From assembly GCF_030445035.2 (NCBI RefSeq), contig NC_080682.1, positions 31,540,770 to 31,604,769 of the forward strand: a stretch of 64,000 nucleotides of DNA, given 5' to 3'. The DNA is from Dasypus novemcinctus. Taxonomy: Eukaryota; Chordata; Mammalia; Cingulata; Dasypodidae. The notes beneath the pieces are model-generated. The model had not been told where the DNA came from and searched no databases. It worked only from the letters and a program-made list of their open reading frames with translations. A program made the translations under genes and the position numbers. Each line of letters starts with the position of its first letter. Position 1 is the stretch's first letter. This document shows positions 37,610 to 48,060 of the stretch, piece after piece.

Positions 37610-38520
37610 ATTGATTTTTATTTTAATTTTATTGTGGTGTAAGAATGTGCATTGTATGATTTCTAGCATTTAAAATGTGATAACATTTGTTTTATGGTTA
37701 AGAAAATGATCTACCTTGCAGAATGTCCCATGCACACTTAAGAATAATATATTTGATGAACTCTTTTTTTTGGATGTCATTTTTGTCATGTTAGTTATTA
37801 TTGCTGTTTAAGTCATCTTTTGTCTCACTGATTTTGTATCTATTTGTTCTATAAATTACTGAAAGAGGGGAATTAATGTCTCCAATAATAATTGTGGATT
37901 TGTCATTTTCTCTCTCAGATATATCAACTTTTGACTTGTGTATTTTGAAGCACTTCTTTTAGAGGCATACACATTAAGCTTAATATGTCTTCTCAGAAAA
38001 TTGATTCCCTTATGATTAAGTAATATTTCTCTTTATCTTTGATAATCTTCTTTACTGAAGTCTATTTTATCAGAAAAAATGTATGGCTACTCCAGCTTTC
38101 ATTTGGTTAGTGTTTGCATGGCATATATTTCTTCTTCCCTTTTCTTTTAACCATGTTTCTTATCTAAGAAGCTCTATCTTTTTAGCTGGTGTGTTTAGAT
38201 AACTTACATTTTAAGTTATTGACATATTTCAGTTTTTCAGTTGAAATATTATAACATCTTATTAGCTGTTTCTATTCGTTGTATTTGCTCTTTATGCCTT
38301 CTTTTATCTTATTATACTTTCTCTGGTTTCAATTGAGAATTTTTTTATAATTCTATTTTTTCTAGTCTGTTGGATTAGTTTATACCTCTTTCTAGTGGTT
38401 GTCCTAAGGGTTATATCGTGCTTATTTAAATGATATAATTCTATCTTCAAATGATATTATCCTATTATTCATGTAGTGAAAAGACCTTATAATAGAATAT
38501 TTCAGTTGCTCCCTCCCATT
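37610..38520 (-). mobile_element. old L1 ORF2 fragment (endonuclease region), antisense
   Basis: The plus strand has the complement of the L1 endonuclease-domain region: 'ctgaaagaggggaattaatgtctccaataataattgtgg' (complement of the IIVGDFN stretch region), 'gcatacacattaagcttaatatg', 'tatggctactccagctttcatttggttag'. Decayed, no frame. Confidence 0.65.
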
Positions 38521-39522
38521 GCTTGTTTTTTTTTTTTTTTTTTGGCAAATGTTTCACTTTTCCCTGTGATATATACCATCCATTATATTATTACTCACTG
38601 TTTATTTCTTATTCCTAAAGTTTCTTTTATTCTATAATATCGTTCAATTTGAGTTATATTATTTTTACACCAGAACTGTGAAATGCTTAGGATACAAATT
38701 AGTAAATAAAAAAAGTAATTTCAGTACATAAAATATATTTAATAGATGAAAGCAACAACCAAAGACCTGGGGGGATTAAAAAAAAAAGAAAAGAAAACAA
38801 GATAAACTGTAAACACATTTAGTAAAAAAAAAAACCGGAAATATCCTGGGAAGCTACTCTTTTGAGCCAATTGTCTTAGATTACAGTGAGCATATTTAAT
38901 AAACACACCAACCCAGCAAGGCAAGTAAAAATTTTAATGTTTTAAAATATAAAAACATGTAGACTTATTTGGATTGTACAATCTACTCAAAATAGAGAAT
39001 ATTTGAGAAAGATCATTAATAAAAGAAATGGCCACTCAATCTGAAATAATGTTTGACATAGAGTTGAAGCATCTATTTGGTAGTTTTAAATTTGTATGTG
39101 CAATCTCAAGTACTAGAGTAGCTAGGTTCATAAACTTTTAGAAAATCCACTACAATCCCAAATGCTTACCATCATAAGCATACAAGAAATATTAAAATTG
39201 TTATTCAAATATTAATAGGTGGTTATTCAAATATCAACAGGGGTCTATTGTCTAAATTAGGCCACTTTCAAAGAGTTCCAATTACAGATTATCATAGTGA
39301 CTATACAAATGCATTACAATAAACAGAACAGTTGCTTACATGAGCCCTACTTCATGCTGAAGTAGTAATGACTGTGCTGTGATTGCTCTACATCTTTTCC
39401 CAAAGCTTTGACAACATTGCAGCACAAAGATTATCTTTAGAATCTTCATCTGTGCTAGCAGATAAGAGTTCAATTACTTTTGGTATGATTCATCCAGTTC
39501 TTCTGTGTTAAGAGGTGGCCTT
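38521..39522. other. no firm feature; poly(T) run and possible decayed coding trace
   Basis: A T-run at 38,526-38,544 is the only clear structure. On the minus strand near 39,400-39,510 a short segment reads VIELLSASTDEDSKDNLCAAM, protein-like and reminiscent of a HEAT-repeat protein, but it is too short and too close to stops to call. Confidence 0.25.
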
Positions 39523-39573
39523 GGGGGGGGGGGGGGAGAAATAAATAAAAAATAAACCTTAAAAAAAAAAAAA
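39523..39573 (+). mobile_element. 5'-truncated DAS-SINE tail
   Basis: A G-run followed by 'agaaataaataaaaaataaacctt' and an A-run is the 3' end of DAS-type SINEs (compare 57,800-57,850). The flanks 'aggtggcct' and 'agatggcct' may be a mutated target-site duplication. Confidence 0.6.
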
Positions 39574-42118
39574 GATGGCCTAGTTCCCAAAGCTGCATAG
39601 TATCTATTATCACCAAAGTCAATTCATAGATAAGAAAAAAATAAGAGTGGTAAATGGTGGGAGGCATGTTCCTCACTGTTCGATAGGAAGTTACAGATAA
39701 AGAAAAAAGCAAGATTAAAATGAAACATGTGCTCCTGGGTTAGACAGATACTTTAGTATGAACACATGTTTAGCTAAATATCTCCCATCCCACAAAGACA
39801 CATAGATGGATGCAGAAACATTTATATATATTTGTGTCTACATAAATGTATTATGTAGCTTTGTCCCCTGACAGGTCTAGAAATGACACCCTAGTAACAA
39901 CAAGCACATCCAGTGCCCAGATTTGGTTTCTAAATACCATTCTCCAATAAAAAGAAAATAGGTCTCTTATGAGAAATGGCTGATTATAGAATTGGAACAG
40001 AGAAATTAGAAGATGAACCTTGAACATCTTGTATTAAAAAATAAAAAAGTTCTAAAAAAACAAAAGAATGAGGACATATCAAAGAAGCACAGGATACAAC
40101 CTGGAAATGCTTCCATTGGCCAAAGATGGAATAACGTGAGAAAGAAAAGAATATGTGGATTAAAACTTACAGTATAAAATAAATATACATAGGTCTCTCT
40201 CTCTATATATATATATAAATAAATAACTGATTAAGTAAATAAATAAATGAAAAAGTAAAGATAAATCATTTTTTACCAGAGGGTTACAAATATGTGTATT
40301 TATTCTACCTATATAAGTTACAGATTACCCACACACACAAGGGTGACCTAGATGTAGTGATCCACTTCAAAATAATATATTAGCAAAAGGGAAAATTAGT
40401 TGCAGTGGAGAAACAAGGCATCATTTCACCAGATGATAATGGTTTATATCATTATAATGGTACTGCATGTTTTGATGTGACTAGAAAGGCTTGTCACTTC
40501 TCTTGTATTATTTCCCACAAATCATAACTTTGAATAGAGGGTATTCTGTAGGATATCTGACAAGTAATGCTCAAAACCATTAATGCCATTACTAATAAGA
40601 AAGGACTGAGAATGTGTCACAAATCAGAAAAATCTAGTAGGGCATCATGGATTGAATCCTGGAAAACAACAAGGACATTAATGAAAAATCTGTTGAGTTT
40701 CAAATAAAATCTGGTTTATAATTTAGAAAAGGAGAAAAGCAGGATCAAAGATTCTGAAACAAGTTGAGTAAGATTTCTGTAAATGCTTTTGGGGCTTTCA
40801 AAGACACTAAATTGGTCAATTCATTTGAGAATTGTTGTGGATAGCAAGGTGTGGCCAGAGACTAGAAATAGATTAAATCTAATTAATCTTGCTCTTGCTC
40901 AGTTGGGATGCTTGTGTTCTGTATCTCAGCTAAGAGTTTAGTAGTTTGGGAGGCAAAACAAATAAAAAGAGTTTAATATTTAATTTCTTTTTCAAGAAGA
41001 TTGAGGGCATCAAAGCACTACCAGAGTGCAATGTCATGTCTGTCAATTGTCACAGAAATAGTTAAGTTGTTTCTGCTGTAAAAGAATAATTCCTTATTTG
41101 GGTAATGATTTCATGTATTGTAAGCAATATACAATTGTCCTCCATAGGCGTTCGTATTTTGTGCTTTCAGTTCCATGTGATATTAATATTATTATATGGA
41201 AATTTTTAGTTATAGATGAAAATACTAAAGTTGCCAAAAATTAATTTTGTTAAATTAAAACCAGTAAATGAGTGGTGCAGCTGGGATTTGTAGTTTTGTG
41301 CCCTTTATTTTTCCTCCAGTATTTGTCTTGGTGCTCTTTGACGATGAAGACACAAGCATCAGTCCCTATTTACTACAAGTGCCTGCATCTTGAGCGCTTT
41401 ACTTTGACTCACCTCTTGCTTTGTAGAAAATTTTCTTTTTCCATAAAAGATATAGGGTTGCTTATACCACGAGTCCACTTAAATGTGGAGGTTTTAATTT
41501 TCTCTTTCTTAAACATGAAATATAAATTAACTGGTAATAAAATTTTCATTTGCAAAACTTTTCCTTCAAACTTTTAGATTTTACTATATTGTCTTGTGAT
41601 AATTTTTTAGAAGAGATGATAAATATAGCAATATTTTTGCCTAGTAATCACTTGCCAAAATAGTATTTTCTCTGCTGATTGAATACAGTTTAAATTTATT
41701 TTCCTTATTATATTTTCTTCTCTCTATTCTTTGTACAGTGCCTCCAAAATGATTGTAACTCCTGCATCAGATTTACATATTCTAAATTTTTTCTGTATTT
41801 TCATTATCTTTCTTCCCATTGAATACAATTGTCTGGTCCCTGGTGATATTTATTCTGTTTTCTGATGGATCACTTCATCTAATTTTCTTATGATTTTTCT
41901 AAAAATCTTTTGCAGCTTTCTCTTTTTAATCATTGGAAGATTGTTACCTCGATCCATTGTCTCACAATATTTTTTTGATTGCTCGTTGTTTATCTGTTGG
42001 TTGTTTGTTTTTTAGGCTACAACTTAGGTTTTTGTTTTCCCTTATGCTAATAGGTAAGGTCTTTGGATATGGACCTAACACTTGTTGTTTCCTTCAAAGT
42101 TTTAGGCAAGGAAGCTAC
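39574..42118. other. gene-free AT-rich stretch
   Basis: It contains a (CT)n/(TA)n microsatellite near 40,195-40,217 and otherwise no recognised feature. ORFs at 41,272-41,577 and 41,933-42,184 show no known similarity. Confidence 0.4.
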
Positions 42119-42174
42119 CTACCTTCAAGGAAGGTAGAATTATTAACAGTAACAATTCTTACTGTTAATAATTC
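42119..42174. repeat. two adjacent perfect hairpins
   Basis: Hairpin 1 has 8-bp arms (ctaccttc, 42,119-42,126; gaaggtag, 42,130-42,137) and a 3-base loop. Hairpin 2 has 16-bp perfect arms (42,137-42,152 and 42,159-42,174) around a 6-base loop, caattc. They share one base at 42,137. Function unknown. Confidence 0.9.
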
Positions 42175-42230
42175 AGTTCCTTAAACCTTATGGAAAGTTG
42201 TTTTTGTTTTTGTTTGTTTGTTTTTAATTT

Positions 42231-42342
42231 TGCCAATAAGTGGAATAGAAGTAAGTGTGTTTTCAATATTCTGAATTCTTGATTTTGGCCAATAGGTGGA
42301 ATAGAAGTGAGTGTGTTTTCAGTATTCTGAATTCTTGATTTT
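42231..42342 (+). repeat. 56-bp direct tandem duplication
   Basis: The unit at 42,231-42,286 is repeated at 42,287-42,342 with four differences in 56 bases ('ccaatargtggaatagaagtragtg'). Confidence 0.9.
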
Positions 42343-43024
42343 CACTGTCCTCCTTTGTTTCTTAGAGGCAAGTCGGGGGAACTGACACAAAGGAACCACT
42401 TTTAAACTTTTTGACCAGATTTAATTACACTGACTTTGTTGCATAATTGATTTCTGAATTCCACTATCAGACATCTAAGTAAAAACATATTTAAACTTAT
42501 TATTTAAATTATTTATTTTGATGTTCCTTTCCCACAAAGAATGTATCACTATGTAGTCTGGCCACCAAACCTGATATTATGTTTGAAATAGAATAGAATA
42601 TCATTAAAATTGGATTATTTGCACCATAATTCATGATTTAAAATAGCATTGCCCAATTTCTATAGCATAAATGAGTTATTTTATATGCAAGGAACCATAA
42701 TGACATCATTAAAAACACCAGAAAATTAACTATGCTTCCAACTCACTTTTGTTGAGTAGAATTATATTTGATTAACAGTCATTCTTCCACCCTTCATAAA
42801 ATGAGAACAATGAGATAATTAGTCTAAGTGATAGTTTCTAACTTTTTTATTGCATATATAACCTCTTTCTTTTATAAATTTATTTAGCTAATAAATTACT
42901 TCAAATTAATTGCAAGCTTTCTTGTAAAAAATCATTTATTGTCAGTCATTTCTTATGGCCTTTTTCATCTCTGTATTTCTTAGAGTATTGATTAAGAGAT
43001 TGAACATAGGAGCAAAGATGGGGT

Positions 43025-43039
43025 AAAATAGTGAAAATG
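43025..43039 (+). repeat. target-site duplication, left copy
   Basis: aaaatagtgaaaatg, identical to 44,887-44,901. It follows 'gggt', so the nick site reads GT/AAAA, close to the L1 endonuclease consensus TT/AAAA. Confidence 0.85.
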
Positions 43040-44886
43040 TGTTTTACTTTTGCACCTTTACCATGATGATGCTGATCAACAGGTATTTCACTTTAGCAGT
43101 ACAGGAAAAGTAAAAAGCATGGTACTTAAATAGTTAAGTTGGAAGTGCTTAGAAAGTATATAAAAATCACAAGAGATAGATTTCAATATTGTCAAACTCT
43201 CTTGTATATTCAAATCAGGCCTTCAGTACACTGCGTGTTGCATCCCCATTTGAGTTATTGGTTAGTTTGGTCACTGATCCCTAAAACAATGAAATTATCT
43301 AGTACATTTCTGAACATGCTTCCTGAAGGGAATGTGGAGTACATTATAGTTACAGACTCCTGCATCAGCCAGTGACGGTTCCATACGGCCAGATGTACAA
43401 TGGATATTTCCTACAGACTGACTCTGTTTTCATGTCAAAGAGCACTAGACACCAGGCCGAAAAAATACTGGAGCCTATGCTCCTAGCTTTTCTCTAGGCT
43501 CAATGGTAATGCAGCATTCTGGCTGTGTGAAGGGCATACCAAATGGAGTAAAGATTACCAGAGCGAGGTAAGTAGAATTTAAGCACAATTTGCATTATGG
43601 CCTGCTTCAATGGCAAGATAAAATGTGTGGAATTGGCAAAGCTGGAGCTTAGAACTATTAATTGCAGCTCAAAGAGAAACTTTCCCATTGACTAGTATTA
43701 AGTGCTGTACCTATATTTTTCCTATTCTAGATATATGCCTGGTGATTATGATAGCTTTTCCATTCTAGATCATATGCAGAAAGATATCAAACATTTTAAA
43801 AGTCCTGGTAAACTTAATTCATTTTCTAAGTAGTTAATGAACTTGCCTATAAGATAAAGGAATGGCTGTCTTAAGTACTGTCTTTATTTCATTTGCCATA
43901 TGCTTGTGTTGTTGCCTATACTGTCTTGGTGATTTTATGTCTAGATCAGTGCCCCTCCATACCTCTATTATCTGCCTTAAGTATAGTCATTGCTGTGGGA
44001 ACTGGGGTTGGCAGTTTATATACAAACCAAGCAGGTCTACCATAATCACTTCTTAGAGTTAACTAACAGTATAAAATAACTCAAGGAAGAATGCTCTTTC
44101 CTATCAACTTTGGAAAGATGTAGCCTCTGAAGGCACCTCACCTTTCTCACTCTTATGGTCCAGTATGTCAGGCTGGCCTCCTTTTGGGCCCACTTACTAC
44201 CATCTTCTTTATCCATTTAGTGGGGCCATGTATCTTCAAAATTTGAATTCAGTTTATTTCTTACAGAATCAACACCTTATTAGTTATGTGAGGATTTTAT
44301 CCAGTTCCAACCACAGTAACAGATCCACCTTCCTTGACCTCAGTGGAATACCCAGAAAGGTTTGTGCCCTGTCAGGCAAGGCCTACTGACCTAACTATCA
44401 GGATGTGACTACAAAAGAATGTCCATCACCCCTCAGAAGAAAGGCATGAAATCTCTGAGGGGGAAGTTGAAGCAGGTTAGTACAGGAAAATGAGGAAAAG
44501 GTAAGCCACAACATGGCCACTAGACAGCATGACTGACAGACAAAATGGCTGTAAAACTCCACTGAAACCTTGACCCTGACCTTGAGGTCCCAGCTAACTC
44601 TTTCTAGGACCTTCCCGTGGCCGCAGATATTCCAAATAGGCCTCACCATTGGCTTCTACCTTTGGTGGGGTAACCGGTAACAGCTGGGGCCCTGACTCTT
44701 AGCATTAGCAAGGAGAATAATAATTAATAGTTTAAAAGGTAACCATACAAGCCAGAGCTCGCCTTTTCTGCTTAGTAGAACCCACACCAAATCTTCATGC
44801 TTTTACCCATCCTTCTCTCCCATTTCCCAGCAAGCTCTGTCTCCTCCCACCACCATTTCCCAATAAATTCCTTTTACTGGTCTAAA
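43040..44886 (+). mobile_element. L1-mediated retrocopy of an ERV-like transcript
   Basis: A 1.85-kb insertion in an OR pseudogene. Its body (43,140-44,390) matches the ERV-like internal remnant at 26,977-28,360. The rest (about 44,400-44,880) resembles an LTR U3-R: 'caaaatggctg', a GC-richer middle, then 'cccaataaattccttttactggtct' directly joined to an A-run. Ending about 15 bases after AATAAA in poly(A), with 15-bp duplicated flanks, marks copying of a polyadenylated RNA by L1 rather than integrase. No open coding frame remains. Confidence 0.7.
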
Positions 44887-44901
44887 AAAATAGTGAAAAT
44901 G
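44887..44901 (+). repeat. target-site duplication, right copy
   Basis: Identical to 43,025-43,039. The first A bases merge with the poly(A) tail of the insertion. Confidence 0.85.
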
Positions 44902-45629
44902 ATTTATCTTTAGAGAAATTGCTGACATTCAAAGTTAGCAAAGATTGAAGTCTAAAACAATCAGTGATATGAAACACACAAGTATAGAGGACTTTGTGCC
45001 ATCTCTCAGCTGAGTTATTTCTTAAAGTGAATAATGTATTGGTAGAAAAAACATATTAAACAACAAATATCAAAAAGTTTACCATTCCCAAATTTACAAT
45101 TGCAAGGAAACAAGAGATGAAATTATCAGTACAGGCAACTTTTAGCAATGGGAAGATATCACAAAAATAGTTATCAATTTCATTAAGACCACAAAAGTTA
45201 TTGGACAGCTAGAGAAAAATGGACAGCTCCACCAGTTCAAGCAGCTAGGACTAGGGGATTGCATTTTCCCTGTTCATGAAAATCATGTAGTAGAGAGATT
45301 TGCAGTTGACAAAATGGCAACAAAGGCAATAGCAGTATGAATAAAGACCTCAGTACCACCAAAGAAGTGTGTGACAAACACAAGATGGTTTTTCTTTCCA
45401 CCAGAAGGTCATCAAACAGTTTGGATGTCACCCAGTAGGTATAGCAGATGACATAAAGGAAAAGAGGCTAAGGAAATAGTTGGAGAGAAAGAGGATTGAA
45501 TCAAATGGAAGTTTCCTACCAAAAGAGTAATACAACAGAATAAGAATAACACAGAGCTAAATATTTGTATGTTCTGGTCATAAGAAAGTCCAAAATGAAT
45601 GAATTCCAAATTGTTTCTCTGCTTCCCAT

Positions 45630-45985
45630 GTATATTATTTTGGTGTATGTGATAAACAAAGGAATTGAATATCTAAAAAGAAAGAAAAATAAATTTGTAT
45701 AAATGTTAGCAGTATTATAACCAAAATTGACATGCATGAAGTATTAATAATTATTTTATATATAATTAAACTGATTTATTACAGCTCTTAATTTATACAT
45801 CTAGTTTAAGATAATTTTATAATAGAACTGATGATATATTTTATTCAATTTTGCTATAATGATTAAAAATATTTTAAACATTAGTTTGATGATAAACTAT
45901 TATATTACTGTTAATTTTATTATTTATATAGAAACAAAAGGTTAAATTATCTAAGACAAAATAAAACAAAACGTTTTTTCTTGCA
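45630..45985. other. AT-rich DNA, no feature recognised
   Basis: Low-complexity AT-rich sequence between the split OR pseudogene and repeat copy B. Confidence 0.4.
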
Positions 45986-47690
45986 TATTGTTTAAAATGT
46001 GACTTATCCATAGAGTCAACATTCTTTTTCCACCATGATCTGAACCAACTCCTAAATTATCAAGTAGTGGATAGTCAGGAAATGTAGGGAATTCTCATAT
46101 GCCCCACTCCCTAACCCTCCTATATTTTTTCCACATTAACATCTTTCATTACTGTGGTATATTTGTTACAATTGATGAACACCTATTGGAGAATTGTCAC
46201 TAAGTGTGGATCATAGTTAACATTGTAGTTTAAACTCTGTCCTGCACAATTTTGTAAGGTATGACAAAATATATAATGGCCTGTATCTGCCATTGCAGCG
46301 TAGTTCAGGACAATTCCCATTTTCCAAAAATGCCCTCATATTACACCTGTTTTTCCCTCTCCCTCCCCTCAGAACCTCCAGAGGCCAGTACCTCCATATC
46401 ATTGAAAAAAATTTTTCCATTGCTAGAATAACAGTAAGCCTATAGTAGAATAACAGGAAGTTGGTCCATCGTTCATTCCCCTATCCTGAGGATTCTTGAA
46501 TGGTGATGCCCACCTCTAATTGACAAGAGGCTTTGATCTCATTGGGAAAATGGATAGAACTATCTTACTTGCAGTTTTTTACTCTCTCTATTCCTTGGAA
46601 TGGGCATTGTCCATTATCATTTCCTTGTTAGTTGTCCTGGGTGAGTCCAATGAACTGGAGAGTATGTATTGTAACTCTGTTGAGATTCAGGACCCAAATG
46701 GCAAATAGAAAGTCCAAAGATTTAAGTCCCTTGGACATAAACCTAACAACTCTAGTACTAATTATTGGTTAAAATAAAAGGGGCAGAAGAGTCATGTGTA
46801 GGGAAACCATAGCTGAGTCTAACTCCTTCACACTGCAGAGCATAAATTCCAAAGTAGGGTCCACTGGCAGGGTGCAAAACTCCTGAGCTGTCAGCCCTTT
46901 CAGTAGTGTCTGGATGTCTCCAGAGACCTCAGTAGCCCCACTATTTGAGACATATTTACTGTGACAGTCTAAGGTATTTGGCTGAGAAGTGAATAAGAGT
47001 AACCTCTGGATTGATCTCCCAACTCACTTTGAAGTCTCTTAGTCATATAAACTCATTTGTATTTACACTTTCCCTTTTTGCTCAAGGTGTTTTTCCATTT
47101 GCATTGCTAATTGGTTCTTGGTAGTAATCCCTCAGTGCCAGGGAGGCTTATCTCCAGGAGTCATGTCCCATGCTGGGGAAAAGTAATGCATTTATATGCT
47201 GAGTATAGCTTACAAAGAGGCCACATTTCAGTAAGAAGGAGGCTCTCAGGAGGTAATTCTTACATACCCTACGGCATTAGGCTAAGTTGCAATTTCAAGA
47301 TCAAAAGCTCATAAGCATAATTGTCAATATCAGGGGCCCATCAATGGCCCATCCTTCTTAACTAGTCACTGCCTCTGTACTCAGGGAGTTCTTGCTGTCC
47401 CATTAGAGAATGAGGCAAATCTACCCAGGATGGGAATTGGATATTCTTTCATTTATTGTGTGCATCTCCTCCCACCATGGCAATGCCCATGAACATTTGA
47501 ACTCCTTCATTTGCCTCATATGTATGCCACAGGTGAGCATCCTCTCATGCATCCTCCATCACTGACACCCCACACCAATGACCCTCTCATGCCACAGTTC
47601 TAGCCCTTTACCACGGAAATGAAAGACTCACATACTAAAACTCATATGCAGGGAAGGCCCCATCTGCTTTATTTCTCTTGCTTATGTATC
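45986..47690 (-). mobile_element. xenarthran-type polyadenylated repeat, copy B
   Basis: Read on the minus strand it is collinear with 8,594-10,184 over its whole length. Shared words include 'tggcatgagagggtcattggtgtggggtgtcag', 'gtttatatgactaagagacttcaaagtga', 'ctccagttcattggactcacc' and 'ggaggttctgaggg'. The 67-codon minus-strand ORF at 46,420-46,217 contains WPLEVLRGGRGKN and RYRPLYIL, matching the end of the copy A ORF (WPLEVLRRERGKN, SYRPLYIL). No known domain was recognised. Confidence 0.65.
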
Positions 47691-48060
47691 ATGTATTTTT
47701 GGATTCAGCCAAGGGCTGTGGTTAAAGTTAAATTTCCCAAGGATGTTTTGTCTTGGAACAGGAAACCTTATCTCTAGACTCACATCCTATCTAGCAGCAG
47801 AAAAGGCAAGAGCCAATAACAAACTTCAAGTGAAAAGAGATTGCTTGTGCAGAGATAAGCAAGGACAGAGCTATTTTTGCTCTGACACAAGAACAGATGA
47901 GCTTTAATAGATCATCTAACAATGTCCTTGCTGAGGTGGTGGAACTAATCTCCACAACCCTTTTGTGATACAAAACTTCTTCAAAAATGAAACCAACAAA
48001 ATAACTGAAATAATAATGAAAGTTATAAAAATGAGAAATAAAATACAAAAAAATTAAAAA
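47691..48060. other. unrecognised segment between repeat B and an L1
   Basis: Moderately GC-richer than its surroundings. It replaces the expected ORF2 C-terminus and 3' UTR of the adjacent minus-strand L1. It might be an LTR fragment, but no diagnostic ends were found. Confidence 0.3.

Larger units (their letters stand above)
42942..45629 (-). pseudogene. olfactory receptor pseudogene split by a retrotransposed ERV segment
   Basis: The N-terminal part is on the minus strand from ATG at 45,627-45,629 (MGSR...) through frames at 45,609-45,412 (EFIHFGLSYDQ, TM1) and 45,431-45,237 (LVERKTI-like). ECL2 follows at about 45,200-45,060 (CGLNEIDNYFCDIFPLLKVACTD-like). The TM6 approach is at 44,990-44,902 (SAE...KVLYTC-FHI, then FSKDKSFSL). 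The C-terminus is at 43,039-42,942 ([29 protein letters not shown], stop). Removing 43,040-44,901 restores continuity of OR similarity across the junction. Several frameshifts also occur outside the insertion. Confidence 0.85.

Noticed and set aside
39400-39720. Antisense retropseudogene of a HEAT-repeat (importin-like) protein
   Set aside because: A short protein-like segment is visible on the minus strand, but it is too short, frame-broken and interrupted by a SINE tail to support an assignment.
43139-43375. 78-codon ORF and its counterpart at 26,977-27,213 as a retroviral gene
   Set aside because: They correspond in DNA and partly in frame, but carry no recognisable retroviral motif and are short, so I kept only the ERV-like internal label.
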